Part shown: positions 1 through 11,385 of the stretch, in pieces
How the letters are laid out: every line of letters begins with the position of its first letter
How positions within the stretch are numbered: position 1 is the first letter of the stretch
Assembly (NCBI GenBank): GCA_964059195.1
Contig: CAXKWD010000006.1
Location: 136,646,039 to 136,710,038, forward strand
Length of the DNA: 64,000 nt
Direction of reading: 5' to 3'
Origin: Ectobius pallidus
Taxonomy: Eukaryota; Arthropoda; Insecta; Blattodea; Ectobiidae
Notes under the pieces: model-generated
Database searches by the model: none
What the model saw: only the letters and a program-made list of their open reading frames with translations
What the model was told of the DNA's origin: nothing
Made by a program: the position numbers and the translations under genes

Positions 1-678
1 GAAAACAGAGCCTTGAAAGTTGGGTTTATCTAATGGTCCGAAGTAAATAAATAAAAAATAAAAAAATAAAATAAAATTACGTAAATATTGCTGGTAATAT
101 CATAATCATAAACAAGGTGTTGTGTAACAATAAGTTAGTTGCAAATTGTGGCACAGACTGTACATCGGCCACTTGTCGTAAAATGAGGGTAGTGGGATCC
201 AGGTATACAATGTGAAAAGGAAGGAATGTTGGGTTCTTTCATTCGAAAATCTTTGTCTCTGTGGAGAGATATAAATAAAGGCAATGACCTCTAAACAGCC
301 ATGTTCCGTTACATTTACCGAATGTAAAATCATGAGAAATCAGTTGTCACTTATTCGGTATAACATTACCTCTTAAAATTTATGTAATGCCACCTGTACA
401 GAAGAGATTTCATAAGGTGTGTCTGATGGTCCAGAAAGTCATATGGTCTGAAAAATACGGTAAATATTCAGAAAATTCATAAAGGGACTTCAGTGAAAAT
501 TAGCCACAATAGTAGTAGATCATGACAATTAACAGTAGGCATCAGTCAGATCAGAACACAGTCATTTTGGGTGGTACAGTGGGTATGGCACTGGATTTCT
601 AATGTCACAGGTTGATGGCTCTTATGTGTGCATAAATGTGACAGGTCCATGTCTGTGATTTACTCACATTTAACTCAC
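1..678. other. Intron of the BTB gene, cut by the window edge
   Basis: AT-rich sequence downstream of the exon 3 donor on the minus strand. I see no further exon, zinc-finger motif or mobile element in it. Confidence 0.5.
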
Positions 679-873
679 CGGTTTACTATTTTCAGTCGCT
701 GATTCCTCAATAATGCCTTCGGTTGTCTCCATGAAGATGTCTACTGTTTCTGATTGGCCTTCAGTGAGAGCATCCACATTCTGGTTAACATCCAGGTCTG
801 AAGTAGCAATGAGTGTGTCTGCATCTGAACTATCCAAGAACTGGCTTCCTAATGTGGGTAAGTGGCTGCTCAC
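679..873 (-). CDS. BTB gene coding exon 3 (acidic linker)
   Basis: Sixty-five codons between TTTCACCAG and CCG|GTGAGT, phase 0 at both ends. It starts VSSHLPTLGSQF, follows directly from the BTB domain, and is rich in Asp, Glu, Ser and Thr with no recognisable fold. The frame closes a few codons after the donor, as expected for intron. Confidence 0.75.
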
Positions 874-3800
874 CTGGTGAAACAAACTAAGTTTAATAGG
901 AAGTGAACATGATGAAGTTACTAAACACTACAGAATAGCACTTCTCAAACTGTTCAGTCCCATGACCCCCAAAACATAAATAATAAGATCAGGTCAACTG
1001 ATAGTGCCAGAATGCTTTTGTTTAACCAGAGATAATTGCAATTATGATATGCAGAAAATAAGTATTTTTTTAAATTCATTTCCTAGTTAAGCTCCTGATC
1101 AATTCATTAAGCAGGGCTTACGGAAGAACAAAGGTCTAGTTTTTATAAGCATATGTGAAGGAATATGTGGGTAGTGTTATTTGTCAAAGCTACCTGTATT
1201 GCAACTTCCAAAGCCTTAACTTATATGAACACTGTAAAACAATATGTTGCCATGAGATCTGATTTGCATTTGATAAATTCTTTCTAATATATCACCATAA
1301 AATAGGCACTAAATCGGGCATTACTCCAGCACTGGTCAACCAATTTGGTCCAATATCAATAGGCTTTTTCCCAAGAACGTTATAAATACATATACCAAGT
1401 TTCATGAAAATCCGATAAAGCGAGTTATTGTGCATACAGGCACATGGACAGATAGATAGATGGACATACATTTTCCCATCCCCTACGCAATCTCATAAAG
1501 TACCATTTTGGCACTTAATAAGGAGTATACAGTGCATATACTAATAATTGACTATTAATCAAAAGTTTGCCACAGCAAAACACTACAAAAGTATTGCTCA
1601 TGAAAACAAGTAAATGTAAGGAAAACAAATGCAGTCCAGAAATTGTCAAGTGCAAGAAGTTCAGAAGATTTATTATTGAATGTCAATCATTTTTACTCTT
1701 TCTTCTTGATATATCTAATCCATTTTTCTTTAACATTCTTTTCTTTTTAGTACTTGTTGACTCACATACATTTTAATATTAATAGTATTATCTTGTAGCA
1801 TCTTCTTTCTCTATCCTGATACAGAAAATATTTATTGCCTTGACTTAAACAGTAAACATGCTAAATGCAAAATGCACTTTCCTGAAAATGTTTGAATCAA
1901 AAAGATACAATCTTTTGTCTTAGCATGGCAGTATAATGGGCTACATGTGAAGTGAAAAACAGAAACTCACTTACTTCCATTAGCCCTCTTATTTGCAGCT
2001 CTTCAGCAGTTTTTAGGACTGAAGGAAATCGTTCAGCACTGACGTTTAGCTCTCCTCTATACACAAATTCTACAATTGCTTTCACATCATCTGTGCTCAT
2101 TTCACTTAGAATTATATATGGGTGAGAGTCTTCTGAATTAGTCAATATCTCCTGTAAATAAATTCATCAATAAGTAAACAAAAATATATATATAATGCAG
2201 TCCTGAACTGCTATTATTGTAAACTCAACTTAGGGCATGATGTGCAAGCTGCCAACCTTCAACAATACCAAAACTGGCCATTGAAGTACAGTGAACGCTG
2301 CTTAATTTAATCACAGATAATGTTATCATTCAGGTAATGTTATCACTTTTATGAAGTCCCATAGGATTAATACTGATACACTGAAGAAAATGCTGTTTAT
2401 TGTGATCAAAGATTCAGTTTATGTTATCACATTTTCTTTTTTGCGGCTTTATTTCCAAGTACTGAAGGTAGCAATTCTGTTCCCAGCTCACAGAATGAAT
2501 GGTTCGAGGTGGCATTACCTAACTTTCTCTTTTAAGCAATAAAACATGTTACACCCACAGTTAAGCTGCAGCTTTTGATTTATGAAGATAACAGTGTTGA
2601 CATACAATGGTGGCTAGAGTAAAATGAAAAGACTTGAGCAGACAGGCGTTAGATGCTTTGCTTCCCAGTGTTCACCACAGATCAGTACAGACTTCCAAAA
2701 ATACTTGTAACTGAGTATGGAGCATTGGTTAATGGACTCCTAAGAAAATAAAACAATTAAAAACTTTGTTACTGGTTGAAAAAATAATTACTTGCAGTCT
2801 ATTACTGAATTAGCCTATGAGTGGTTCAGTGATTCACAGTTACGGATTATTTTGTGAATAAATATTTTTAATTCTGTTTTGTAGTGTATTATCTTGTATA
2901 TGGATAAGTAACTTTCATTTAATTCCTTCGGCTACTGTTATCCATCGGTTAATATTATCAGATTAGCTGTGTCCCGAAGTGATCACAATAAGCAGCGTGC
3001 ACTGCATACATATTGGTCTACAAGTTCTTGCTGTACAATTTCAGTGTCTGAATAAACAGATTCTCTTGACCCACGGATGCAAATCTGCTGTGAAGAAATA
3101 CAGAGCCGGTGCATGGACTGCATATTTACAATTTAAGGTACTATAGAGTGTTCTATGCTATTAGCTCTAAGCCCATGCAGCTGCTAATACATGTCACCAC
3201 CACTGAACTTGCATCCATACTCTTGGTGATTCTTTACTCTCGTTTGCCATGCTATTGTGTGTAAATGTTTCAAAGTAAAGAAAAAATGTAATTGTGGAAT
3301 AATGCATAAAAAGTTCATAAGATAATATTTCAGTATTCCAACCTCGAGCAGAAGCACTATACATAGACTTGTAAATAAGTTTAAGGAAACAGGTTCTGTG
3401 TCCAGTAAAAAGCTAAGGAAACATCCATGTTTGCTTACTGAGGCAAAGACTTAGGAAATAGGATAGAGACTGAAAAGCATCAAATCAAATTGTAGGTTTG
3501 AAATCAAACTATCGATTTCAGCAAAATCCATGATGATTTTTGCTTATAAACTAGTATGAACAGAGTATGAACAATAATATCACATTGGCCTGAATATAAG
3601 ATGACCTCGCATATAAGACGACCCTGAATTTTTTAAGGGTACTGACAAAAGAATTAATTCCTTCATTCTCATAACTTCTTGACTTAAGGAAGCCCTTTGT
3701 TTATCTTGCACATATTCACAAAAAAAAAGTCTATAAATATCTTGAAATCATCCAGTTTTGGGTCCTCTTTAAATGCTTTCCATGAAGTGGCGGCATTCTT

Positions 3801-5110
3801 CAACTTTTCTTCTTCTTTCCACCAACATCTTACATTCAAACACAACAAACATTTTTACAGTCTTTGATACTTCACATAAAATGTAGATTTACAAGATAAA
3901 CTCATAACTTCTTCTATTGCTGTTTATTTACAGGTTGGGAAAATGAAAATGCTTTCTTTTCCACATGGTCCACTAAGATCGGTGGTAGAGACGCCAAACA
4001 AAAATAAACAGGGTGTCCACAGAAATTTCAAAATAAATTTCCCTGACTTTCCATGATCATAAACTTACATTTCCCTGACCACAAGAATCAATGTTTTCAA
4101 GGTACTTTGTATACAAAACAAAACTCCAGCCTCCTCCATCCCTGTAACAAAAATAAGAAATGACTATCTTAAAACTGAAAAGAAAATGGCTTACACAGTC
4201 TGGGTTACAGCAGACTAGAGCAAAACACATGCCCCTCACATTTTGCTCGCTGGGGCTAGTTATTTTCTGTGACTATTCCATATTTTTTTTTACAAATTTC
4301 CCTTACTTTTTCCTTTACTTTACAAAGTTCCCTGACAAATTTCAATTTCCCTAATTTTCCTTGACCTTCCAGAATGTGGACACCCTGAATAAAGTACAAG
4401 CACAAATTAGAGGGAAAACGAAGTTTGGTAAAATTATAGAGTTCGGTGAATTTCCACAAGACTTTGATCTTGGGTTGGACACATGTTGATTCCTGCTGCA
4501 CAAGCTGGTAAAAAGAGGGCTTCATGAAAATAAGTTAAAAAATGTTAGGTTGTGCATGTAAGATGAGTATAGTTTTTATAAGCACCACTTGAGGGGAAAA
4601 AAGTCTTATATTTGGGCCAATACAATATACAAATTTTATAAGTAATATTGTTATTTTGCAAGATTAATCTACTACTAGCAGCTTGGGTGCCAACTTACGC
4701 AGTGTTGCTGAGTGACTTTTCTGGCAGCAGGACTCCAGAGCTCGAGGCTATTAGCTTAAAACACTCAAGAAAACCTTGTGAATATTTTCATTTTCATTTC
4801 CAATAAATCAGAATTTTTGGCCTGTTCTTCCTAAGAAAATTTGCTCAAACATTAATTCATGGCCTCACATTAAATGTAAGATATAAACGACTGAAGTTAG
4901 GAACATCTATATTGATTTCACCGTGTCACACACCTGAAAATAAGGGCTGCAGGCTGATAACACTATGCGATGCGCATGGATTTTATGACTTCCTGCACAT
5001 AATGTGACATCCACCATAGACCCAGCCTGAAGCAATTGTGTGAATATTTCTGCCACGTGACTTTGGTAGTTGTTCCATTTCAAGCAGTAGTGCTGTGGCT
5101 TGGCACTCAT
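679..5110 (-). CDS. BTB/POZ-domain protein, 5' part of gene (three exons, continues beyond the left edge)
   Basis: Three exons join in frame: 5110-4934, 2151-1975 and 873-679, all phase 0 with GT/AG borders. The first 118 residues form a BTB/POZ domain of the TTK/lola type. The CLKWNNYQSH start, the VDVTLC strand, the KIHAHRIVLSACSPYF core, and the VYRGELNV and LKTAEELQIRGL helices are all visible. In this family the domain mediates dimerisation and precedes DNA-binding zinc fingers or pipsqueak motifs, so the product is probably a nuclear transcription regulator. Its C-terminal part would lie left of base 1. The third exon is acidic and Ser/Thr-rich, as linkers in these proteins are. The exact paralogue is not recognised. 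Confidence 0.85.
1350..1500. repeat. Dispersed-repeat fragment with a GATA-rich tail
   Basis: A stretch reading CCAAGTTTCATGAAAATCCG, followed by a GACAGATAGATAGATGGACA tail, lies inside a BTB-gene intron. This phrase recurs in insect interspersed repeats, but I cannot assign the family. Confidence 0.4.
1975..2151 (-). CDS. BTB gene coding exon 2 (C-terminal half of BTB domain)
   Basis: Fifty-nine codons between a TTTACAG acceptor and a GAA|GTAAGT donor, phase 0 at both ends. It starts EILTNSEDSHP and ends ELQIRGLME, completing the BTB fold begun in the 4934-5110 exon. Confidence 0.88.
3584..4621. mobile_element. DNA transposon with short terminal inverted repeats, interrupted by a MITE
   Basis: The ends match as inverted repeats: ATTGGCCTGAATATAAG at the left and CTTATATTTGGGCCAAT at the right. 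No clear target duplication was found. It sits in the intron between BTB exons 1 and 2, and a second TIR element (4009-4387) lies within it. No intact transposase is present. Confidence 0.55.
4009..4387. mobile_element. MITE with CAGGGTGTCCAC termini
   Basis: It begins CAGGGTGTCCACA and ends TGTGGACACCCTG, a perfect 13-base inverted repeat with looser similarity (repeated TTTCCCTGA words) further in. AATAAA flanks both sides (4003-4008 and 4388-4393), a possible 6-bp target duplication, though the word is simple. It is noncoding. The short open frames in it only reflect the inverted repeats. Confidence 0.65.
4934..5110 (-). CDS. BTB gene coding exon 1 (N-terminal half of BTB domain)
   Basis: Fifty-nine codons from an ATG at 5110 to a CAG|GTGTGT donor. 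A splice acceptor (TTTTTACAG) ends at 5117, six bases before the ATG, so a 5'-UTR exon lies further upstream. An in-frame ATG at 5128 falls inside that intron and is not used. The exon ends after SACSPYFQ, a common intron position in insect BTB genes. Confidence 0.88.
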
Positions 5111-5129
5111 AGTTAACTGTAAAAACATT

Positions 5130-6136
5130 CAAGTTTCATTAATTTAATTTATACCCTTTCAGGTTTAATACTTAAAATTAAAAAATTAAAAATTAATTAT
5201 CCTGGTATTTCTACAACAGAAAACACAACAGGGACTTTTGTTATGGGAATAATAAGAAAATAATAAATAATATTAATAGTAGACTAAAGTCAATATTAAT
5301 ATTCATAGTAATGATGATGATAATAATAATAATAACAACAACAATAATAAAACAATCTCTAAGAGACTTTGTCCTGACTGACTGACAGAGAATCAACGTA
5401 GAGCCTAAACTATAATAGGTAGAGACTTGGAATTTTGACAGTACCTTTGTTTCATAATGTAAGTGCTCACTAAGAAAGGATTTTGGAAAATTTTGATTTT
5501 AAATGTCAAAAATCAAATGTTTTTGAGGATACTTAATACCTTTTTACCCAGAATTATCAAATCCAAATCAACAACAGTGTATTGTTGGCAAGTGTTCACA
5601 GGTAGCTTTGGAAATAAATGACATGGGACTTTGACAAATTAGAGAAGCTATCAATATGATACAATGTGATGCAGTCACATAACTTTCTCTAACCTGTACA
5701 TAGAGAATACTATTTCCTCACTTCACATTTTGATGTAGAATAAGAGGTCGTATTGCAGGGACAGCATTTTCAGTTGTTTCAATCTGAGTGTGTGCCAACG
5801 AAAATGCCATATCAGAAGTTGGTAAAAAATTCTATCCACTGATACGTTATTCATAGCTGTAGGCTTTGTATTTTTCGTTGAGAAATATGGATGTTTATCA
5901 TAGGTCCTAAGCATGTAAAAGGAGGCAAAAGAGGATGGAACATTTATGTAAAAACTATGTCAGTGTTAATAAATATAATGTTTTAATTATTTTTCTGTTA
6001 AGTAATTTAAACAGAACATCTAGCAGTTGAGTAAATAACTGTGGGCGAAGCAGCAGGCATCTGCTAGTAATACTATAATAACTTAATGACTAAAAGGAAC
6101 AATAGAAATATTAATAATCAACAATGATGATAATAG

Positions 6137-6191
<55 letters not shown>

Positions 6192-7110
6192 TCCTTTTGT
6201 TTGTCCCTGTTTTTAAACTCATTACACTTATTAAAAATAAACTTATTAAGTGCACCACCAACTTAATTATGCCTTAATTCATTTCTACAACACAAGACAC
6301 ATCAATCATCTTTTTGTAACCCATAGTGAGTGTAGGCTACTGCATATGGTCTGAAATTAAATAAAATTAAAGAACATGTTACCACTAAAGAAATCAGCTT
6401 CTTTCAGAAATTTCAAGTCTGTTATTTATGTAATAAAATTATTGTTATAAGTTTTAAAAAAAACTGCATTATGTAATATTACATGGAACCAATGTTTGCA
6501 GGCCATCCCTTGCATGAACTTTGCTCTTTGGGGTTGTTTGTATTTAAATATGAAAAAAAAATCACTTATGATTTGGTACTTTTCAGATGCTCTGTATTTC
6601 GTGCTATCTAAAATTTAGCCAGATTCATAATATTGGTACAATTCTTTATTCTAAATCATTTTCCATTGTGGTATGTAGTGCATCTACTCCAACACAAAGT
6701 TATAACATGAATGACATTGCATTTTGTTGGCATAAAGTATTTTATTTAAAGTACTAAAGATAAGTTGTATATGTATGAATAGGTGTGATTAGGGCTATGT
6801 CAGATAGAATATTGATGTAAGTTTGTTTATCAGAAATTTTGTATGCCTCGCTCCTCGTCCTTAAGTATGATTTCTCAGTATTTTAAAGGCTTCAGCTATA
6901 TGTATTATAACTTGTCACTCCAGCATTCATGCTATAGCTTTGAAATAGTTGAAAAGGAATCAGAAATTATTGGAAAAAAGGTCAGTAGGAGATAGGATAT
7001 AAAGGCAGAATATTAAGCAAGAGGATTACTTGATAGCTAACACGAAGAAGTAGAGTTAATGTAGAAGAAGAAATAGAGAAACAATATACAGAAGTAGAAG
7101 ATAAAAATAA
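5130..7110. other. Intergenic or 5' intron sequence, no gene seen
   Basis: AT-rich sequence upstream of the BTB coding start. It contains short ATA/ACA runs near 5310-5350 and the (AAT)n tract at 6139-6191. A noncoding 5' exon of the BTB gene must lie upstream of 5117, but I cannot place it. Confidence 0.5.
6139..6191. repeat. (AAT)n microsatellite
   Basis: About 53 bases of uninterrupted AAT trinucleotide repeat. Confidence 0.95.
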
Positions 7111-7114
7111 TTTA

Positions 7115-7305
7115 GGTATGGAGTTCTTTAGCATGCCGTAAATCTATGGCATGGACCCTCAGATTAAAGTCCTTCCTAGAAGACTCCATGCCCAGGATTT
7201 TTATGTCCTGAAAAATCCAATGACCACAGCCGGATTTAAACTCACGACCCTCAGACCTAGAGGCAGGCTCGATCCCTCTACACCATCATGACCAATATTT
7301 TATTA
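7115..7305 (-). mobile_element. tRNA-derived SINE (family distinct from the copy at 10064)
   Basis: On the minus strand a tRNA-like head occupies about 7215-7300: GATGGTGTAGAGGGATCGAG resembles an A-box region, and GAGTTTAAATCC resembles a B box. A non-tRNA body follows down to about 7115. The body contains a complementary pair around GGCATGGACC/GGTCCATGCC-like words. The copy is degraded and not a functional tRNA. Confidence 0.5.
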
Positions 7306-7404
7306 GTAAGTTAACATTGTTTATACTTGTTGTTATTCAGAATTATCTTTACAGATTAATGGTGTGTCCTAAAATAGATCTGCTATACAAATACTGGATT
7401 AATT

Positions 7405-7725
7405 TGATATGCCTTCATGGAAAATTCAAATTGATCTGAATACAATCTCATTCTGATGCAATCCATGTTTTCATGCAACTTTCGATACAGTAAGAAAACA
7501 ATGTTTCCTAGAGAAACCACGGGATGCGCTAGTCGCACATCCGAGGTCCAATGAGGGCCAACGCAAGGACCAAAAAAAGACTGCCTAGTGTATTAAAATC
7601 ATTCTGAATATGGTAGTGTTTTCATGGAGACTTGAGACTCAATTCAATCTGAATCCCTGTTTTCATAAAGAATTCAATATGGTAATCATATTCAGATCGA
7701 TTTGAATTCTCTATGAAAACAAAGT
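7405..7725. mobile_element. Possible MITE with imperfect inverted repeats
   Basis: TTCATGGAAAATTCAAATTG near the left end is matched in reverse complement by the segment ending GAATTCTCTATGAAAAC near 7720, with more GATCTGAAT words inside each arm. No target duplication is clear. Confidence 0.35.
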
Positions 7726-8855
7726 ATACAAATAAGCTAAATTAAAATAGTACAGTGAGTCCCATGCAAGAGTTGGCCAATGACGTGGGTTTCTGCGTGG
7801 CTGCGGACACAGCTCCAACTCCCGGGCGATCGGGTGAAATATCTACGCTAATAATGCCACGATTGGTTTAATGATTCAGGTTCTCACATTTACAGTTAAA
7901 ATTACAATGAAAATAACCACGTACCTCATCACAAGAGATGTTAGAAATGTTCTCCTTTTGAATACGCACAGCACTGGCACCTGTTTAGAGAATTTTCTTT
8001 CACGCGCGTAAGTTCAGCTTCCGAGATAGAGTTAATTTCTCTTGTGATACTGTCATTAAGTTCTTCTAACAATAGCCTATGTGACTATTATTTATGGGGA
8101 ACTTTAAAAATAAATTGCATAGGTCAATTCCCCATACATTAGAACATTAGAAGAGAAATTAACTCTATCTCGGAAGCTGAACTTACGCGCGTGAAAGAAA
8201 ATGTTATAAAAAAGGCGCCAGTGTTGTGCGTAAGCAAGAGGAGAACATTTCTAACATCTCTTGTGATGAGGTATGTGATTATTAGAGCCCGGATTTCCAT
8301 GCAAATGCATGTTTTTATATACTTCGGTTACACTTCTCAAACTTTGTAGTTACTCATTACATGACTTATGGATTCCAAATAACCATACTTTTTCCATGCA
8401 TGTTTGCATATTTCGGCCTTTTTATGTAAAAATTAATGCATAATGCATGTTTTGGATTTTTTTGGTTTAATATAGCATATTCAGACGTTTTTAATGCATA
8501 TAAACCCTCATTATCTGGTTTTAGTGCATAATATCAAGTTACCATGCATAACCGTGCATATTATGAATGTGCCTCCCTAAAAATCTCTGCTTTTCAAAGA
8601 AACGTAAAAAATGTTGTATTGTATTACCATTGTTATTTGATTGACTTGGCAACAGAGTCTGCCACCTGCATGAATTTGAGAGTACAAACTACTGTTTACC
8701 CTAAATAAACAGTAATATATACCGGTACACCAGGCGACAAAAGAAAATGCCGACTCGCTTACCCCCACCACCTTCCATTGAAAGAAAACAGAATGTTCTC
8801 TGCTTGAATTTGTCAGTCACTAGCCATTGTTGAACACGTTGTATAATTATCTTCA

Positions 8856-9109
8856 GAATCGTGTTGTGGAGAAATGGGCATGACAGTTAAGCAGGGAAAA
8901 ACTTAAGAAGGTACTTAGTTCAAATCCTGATCTTAAACTTCTGAAAACAGTGAAAGACGTATTATATGGAAAAAATGTAAAAGAATCGTGTTGTGGAGAA
9001 ATGGGCATGACAGTTAAGCAGGGAAAAACTTAAGAAGGTACTTAGTTCAAATCCTGATCTTAAACTTCTGAAAACAGTGAAAGACGTATTATATGGAAAA
9101 AATGTAAAA
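8856..9109 (+). repeat. 127-bp perfect tandem duplication inside the hAT relic
   Basis: The unit starting GAATCGTGTTGTGGAGAAAT at 8856 repeats without visible change at 8983. The length is not a multiple of three, so the duplication would itself break the transposase frame. Confidence 0.92.
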
Positions 9110-9220
9110 GACATGGAATTTAATATCACCCTCAGTCAAATTTCTTCCCTTAAGTATGCACCTGTTACTTCTTGTGAAGTTGAAAGATCCTTTTCTGCGT
9201 TCAAGAATGTCCTAAACTGA
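9020..9220 (+). pseudogene. hAT transposase C-terminal (dimerisation) fragment
   Basis: One frame reads SSNPDLKLLKTVKDVLYG, then SLKYAPVTSCEVERSFSAFK, ending at a stop after KNVLN. The words LKYAPVTSCEVERSFS match the conserved C-terminal dimerisation motif of hAT transposases. The zinc finger and DDE catalytic regions are missing and stop codons occur upstream, so this is a dead remnant. Confidence 0.75.
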
Positions 9221-10021
9221 TAAACACACGAGTTTAAGTGAGGAGAATTTGGAAAAACTCGTATATTGTTTTAAGAGAAATTGAAATATATTGCAGTACA
9301 GTGCGGATTTTTGATAGTGCATGTTTCGCCCTTCATTGTGCATATTTGGAGATACGATAGTGCATGAATGCATGCATATTTTTAAGTTTGATAGTGCATG
9401 AAAATCCGGGCTTTAGTGATTATTTTCATTGTAATTTTAACTTTAAATGTGAAAACCTGAATCATTAAACCGATCGTGGCATTATTAGCGTAGATATTTC
9501 ACCCGATCGCTCGGGAGTTGAAGCTGTGCCCGCCGCGACACAGAAACCACGTCATTGGCCAATTCTTGCGTGGGACTCACTGTACATAAATAGGCTAAAT
9601 TAAAATGAGTGACTTACTTCCTTACCTGATCCACATTGAGATGAAGAAATTATTAAGCAGCTTACAGCAGTTAAACAAAAGATGTGGTGTAAATAGATAC
9701 CAATGCCATGTACTGATGATGCAAAAGCAACTAATATTAGGTCTGTTCCTAAAGCAAAGTTATGTACTGCCAAGTGCCATGAGACCTGTGCGCGTTGTGA
9801 ATATGCTGGAAAATGACATTGTGCACTTATATCGCACAACTAACAATGCATGCATGCTTCATGGTTCATGACAGTAATGAACTGACTTTGGGAACAAACC
9901 TAATGTTGCAAGAATTAGTAATACTGGTCAAATAATTAGGTATGGTACTTATAATTACTTATAGTGTTTTATTTTTTAAAGATAGCCCTAATATTGATTC
10001 AAACATTTGTTGTTATTAATT

Positions 10022-10024
10022 ATA

Positions 10025-10053
<29 letters not shown>
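10022..10053. repeat. (ATT)n microsatellite
   Basis: A short ATT run directly before the SINE at 10064. The SINE target duplication begins within its edge. Confidence 0.85.
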
Positions 10054-10055
<2 letters not shown>

Positions 10056-10063
10056 GTTAAGAA

Positions 10064-10384
10064 GACCGCTGGTGTGGTCTTGTGGTTAGCGTCGCTGACT
10101 ACAGATCCGTCGGCCCGGGTTCGATCCCCGGTACCTCCTCGGATTTTTCTATGGTAGGGAGGTCTAGCAGGGGTGCACTCAGCCTCATGATTCAAATTGA
10201 GGAGCTATTTGATACAGAAGTAGCGGCTCCAGTCATGAAAACTACCATTAACGGCCGTGGGTGTCGGCATGCTGACCACATGCCCCCAATCCTGCCATCT
10301 GCCTGTGGTAGATGACACAGCGGTCGGGTGGTAGGCCAAATCCCTCCAGTGATGTAGCACCATGGAGTTTAATTTAGTTTAGTT
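10064..10384 (+). mobile_element. tRNA-derived SINE with TTTAG tail, full length
   Basis: The copy starts with a tRNA-like head: A box around TGGTTAGCGTCG at 10083 and B box GGTTCGATCCC at 10118. A conserved body of about 230 bases follows and the end is (TTTAG)n-like. A perfect 13-bp target duplication TATTAGTTAAGAA flanks it (10051-10063 and 10385-10397). Related copies are at 13560-13795, 33503-33813 and 43366-43685, all on the minus strand, with fragments near 18928-19050 and 41400-41450. It was spread by a LINE and is probably transcribed by RNA polymerase III. Confidence 0.92.
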
Positions 10385-10499
10385 TATTAGTTAAGAAAAT
10401 TATACATTTGATGGTGTTAGCTAGAATCATTGCTCACTGCATTCTTTTTATTTTCTAGTTAATGTTCCAGCAGCTGGCCAGATTAAGTATTGCTATGCA

Positions 10500-11385
10500 C
10501 AATGAGAGACGGAGTGACTACAAAGATCTAGTTCTGTTCAGTGGGCAATAATTGTTTAATAAGCACAGATTTGAAAGAGTGTAAACTCCGACTACCCCTA
10601 TATCTTGTGACAAGAAATTCCAAGACCAGGCAGTGGCTATGGTGAATGAGTGCTGCGAACGTGTACCACGATTATGGTAGGAAGACAGAAATGTAAACCA
10701 GGGAGCCAAGTACAGAGGTGTGGAAATCTTAAGAATTTTGTATATTAAGCACAGGGAATGGACTAAACATATATTTTGCAATCGAAGCCAAGACAGTTGT
10801 TTGAAATATTTTGAAACATGATCATGGAAACGAATGTTAAAGATAAAACAAACACAAGTATTGTGAACACGTTGAAGTTTCTGTGACAATTCAACACTCA
10901 GATCTCCATACAAGATGTCGCAATAGTTTGCTTTATTCTAGTGGGAAGGAAGTTTTTCAGTCATTTTAGAGCATGCATGACTGAGAAAGCCTTTTTACAT
11001 ATATGCTTGCTTTGGGAATTCCAATTCATGTTTGAGTCGAGAAGATACCTAGATTTTTTACTGTTTCTGTGTACAAGATGGCAGTGTTGTTCAAGGTCAC
11101 TGATAGCAATGTCGCCTTGTTGATGGATGATACAAATCTTTGCTGCCCTAATACAATAACTTGGGTTTTGCGTGGGTTAAGTTGTAAGCCAAATTTGTGT
11201 GCCCATTTACCGATTGATTGTAGATCTTTGTTAAGGAATGTTAAGGAGTCATTAATTGCATCTGGTCATGAGTGAATATAGATCTGAAGGTCATCTGCGT
11301 AGAGGTGGTGCTGTGAGTGTCTTATGTGACTAGATATGTCATTTATGAATATGGAGCATAAGAGAGGCCTCTAGTTTAAAATACA
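10500..11385 (-). mobile_element. LINE fragment, 3' part of reverse transcriptase (minus strand)
   Basis: Minus-strand frames read GPLLCSIFINDISS-like and LYADDLQIYIHS (the catalytic YADD box) near 11270-11380. Thumb-region text follows near 11150 (KWAHKFGLQLNP), and a 131-codon open stretch to 10518 contains LQRVHNTCVCFIFN and LAPWFTFLSSYHNRGTRSQH. This is the RT C-terminus of a Jockey/CR1-group non-LTR retrotransposon. Stops and frameshifts show it is dead. Confidence 0.85.

Larger units (their letters stand above)
8283..9415 (+). mobile_element. hAT transposon relic nested in the foldback element
   Basis: The termini TAGAGCCCGGATTT and AAATCCGGGCTTTA are inverted repeats, flanked by a perfect 8-bp target duplication GTGATTAT (8275-8282 and 9416-9423). 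TIR and duplication are both diagnostic of hAT. Both subterminal regions are packed with TGCAT/ATGCA words. The only coding trace is the C-terminal transposase fragment at about 9020-9220. A 127-bp tandem duplication disrupts the interior. Confidence 0.88.
7753..9582. mobile_element. Tc1/mariner-type foldback element, split by a hAT insertion
   Basis: The ends are CAGTGAGTCCCATGCAAGAG and its near-perfect reverse complement, each flanked by TA (7751-7752 and 9583-9584), the Tc1/mariner target duplication. Inverted arms extend roughly 300 bases inward, so the element without its insert (about 689 bp) is nearly one long palindrome with a short central loop near 8060-8150. It has no coding capacity. 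A sister copy lies at 51198-51896. The hAT element at 8283-9415 sits in the right arm. Confidence 0.85.

Noticed and set aside
5111..5128. Earlier BTB start at ATG 5128
   Set aside because: It lies upstream of the splice acceptor ending at 5117. The conserved start is MSAKPQHYCLKW at 5110.
9600..9871. Open frames on both strands beside the foldback element
   Set aside because: No domain, splice support or codon pattern, and both strands are equally open over the same bases.
10064..10140. Functional tRNA gene
   Set aside because: A and B boxes are present, but the unit runs into a SINE body with target duplications at the ends of the whole element. The same applies to heads near 32100, 42000 and 43680.
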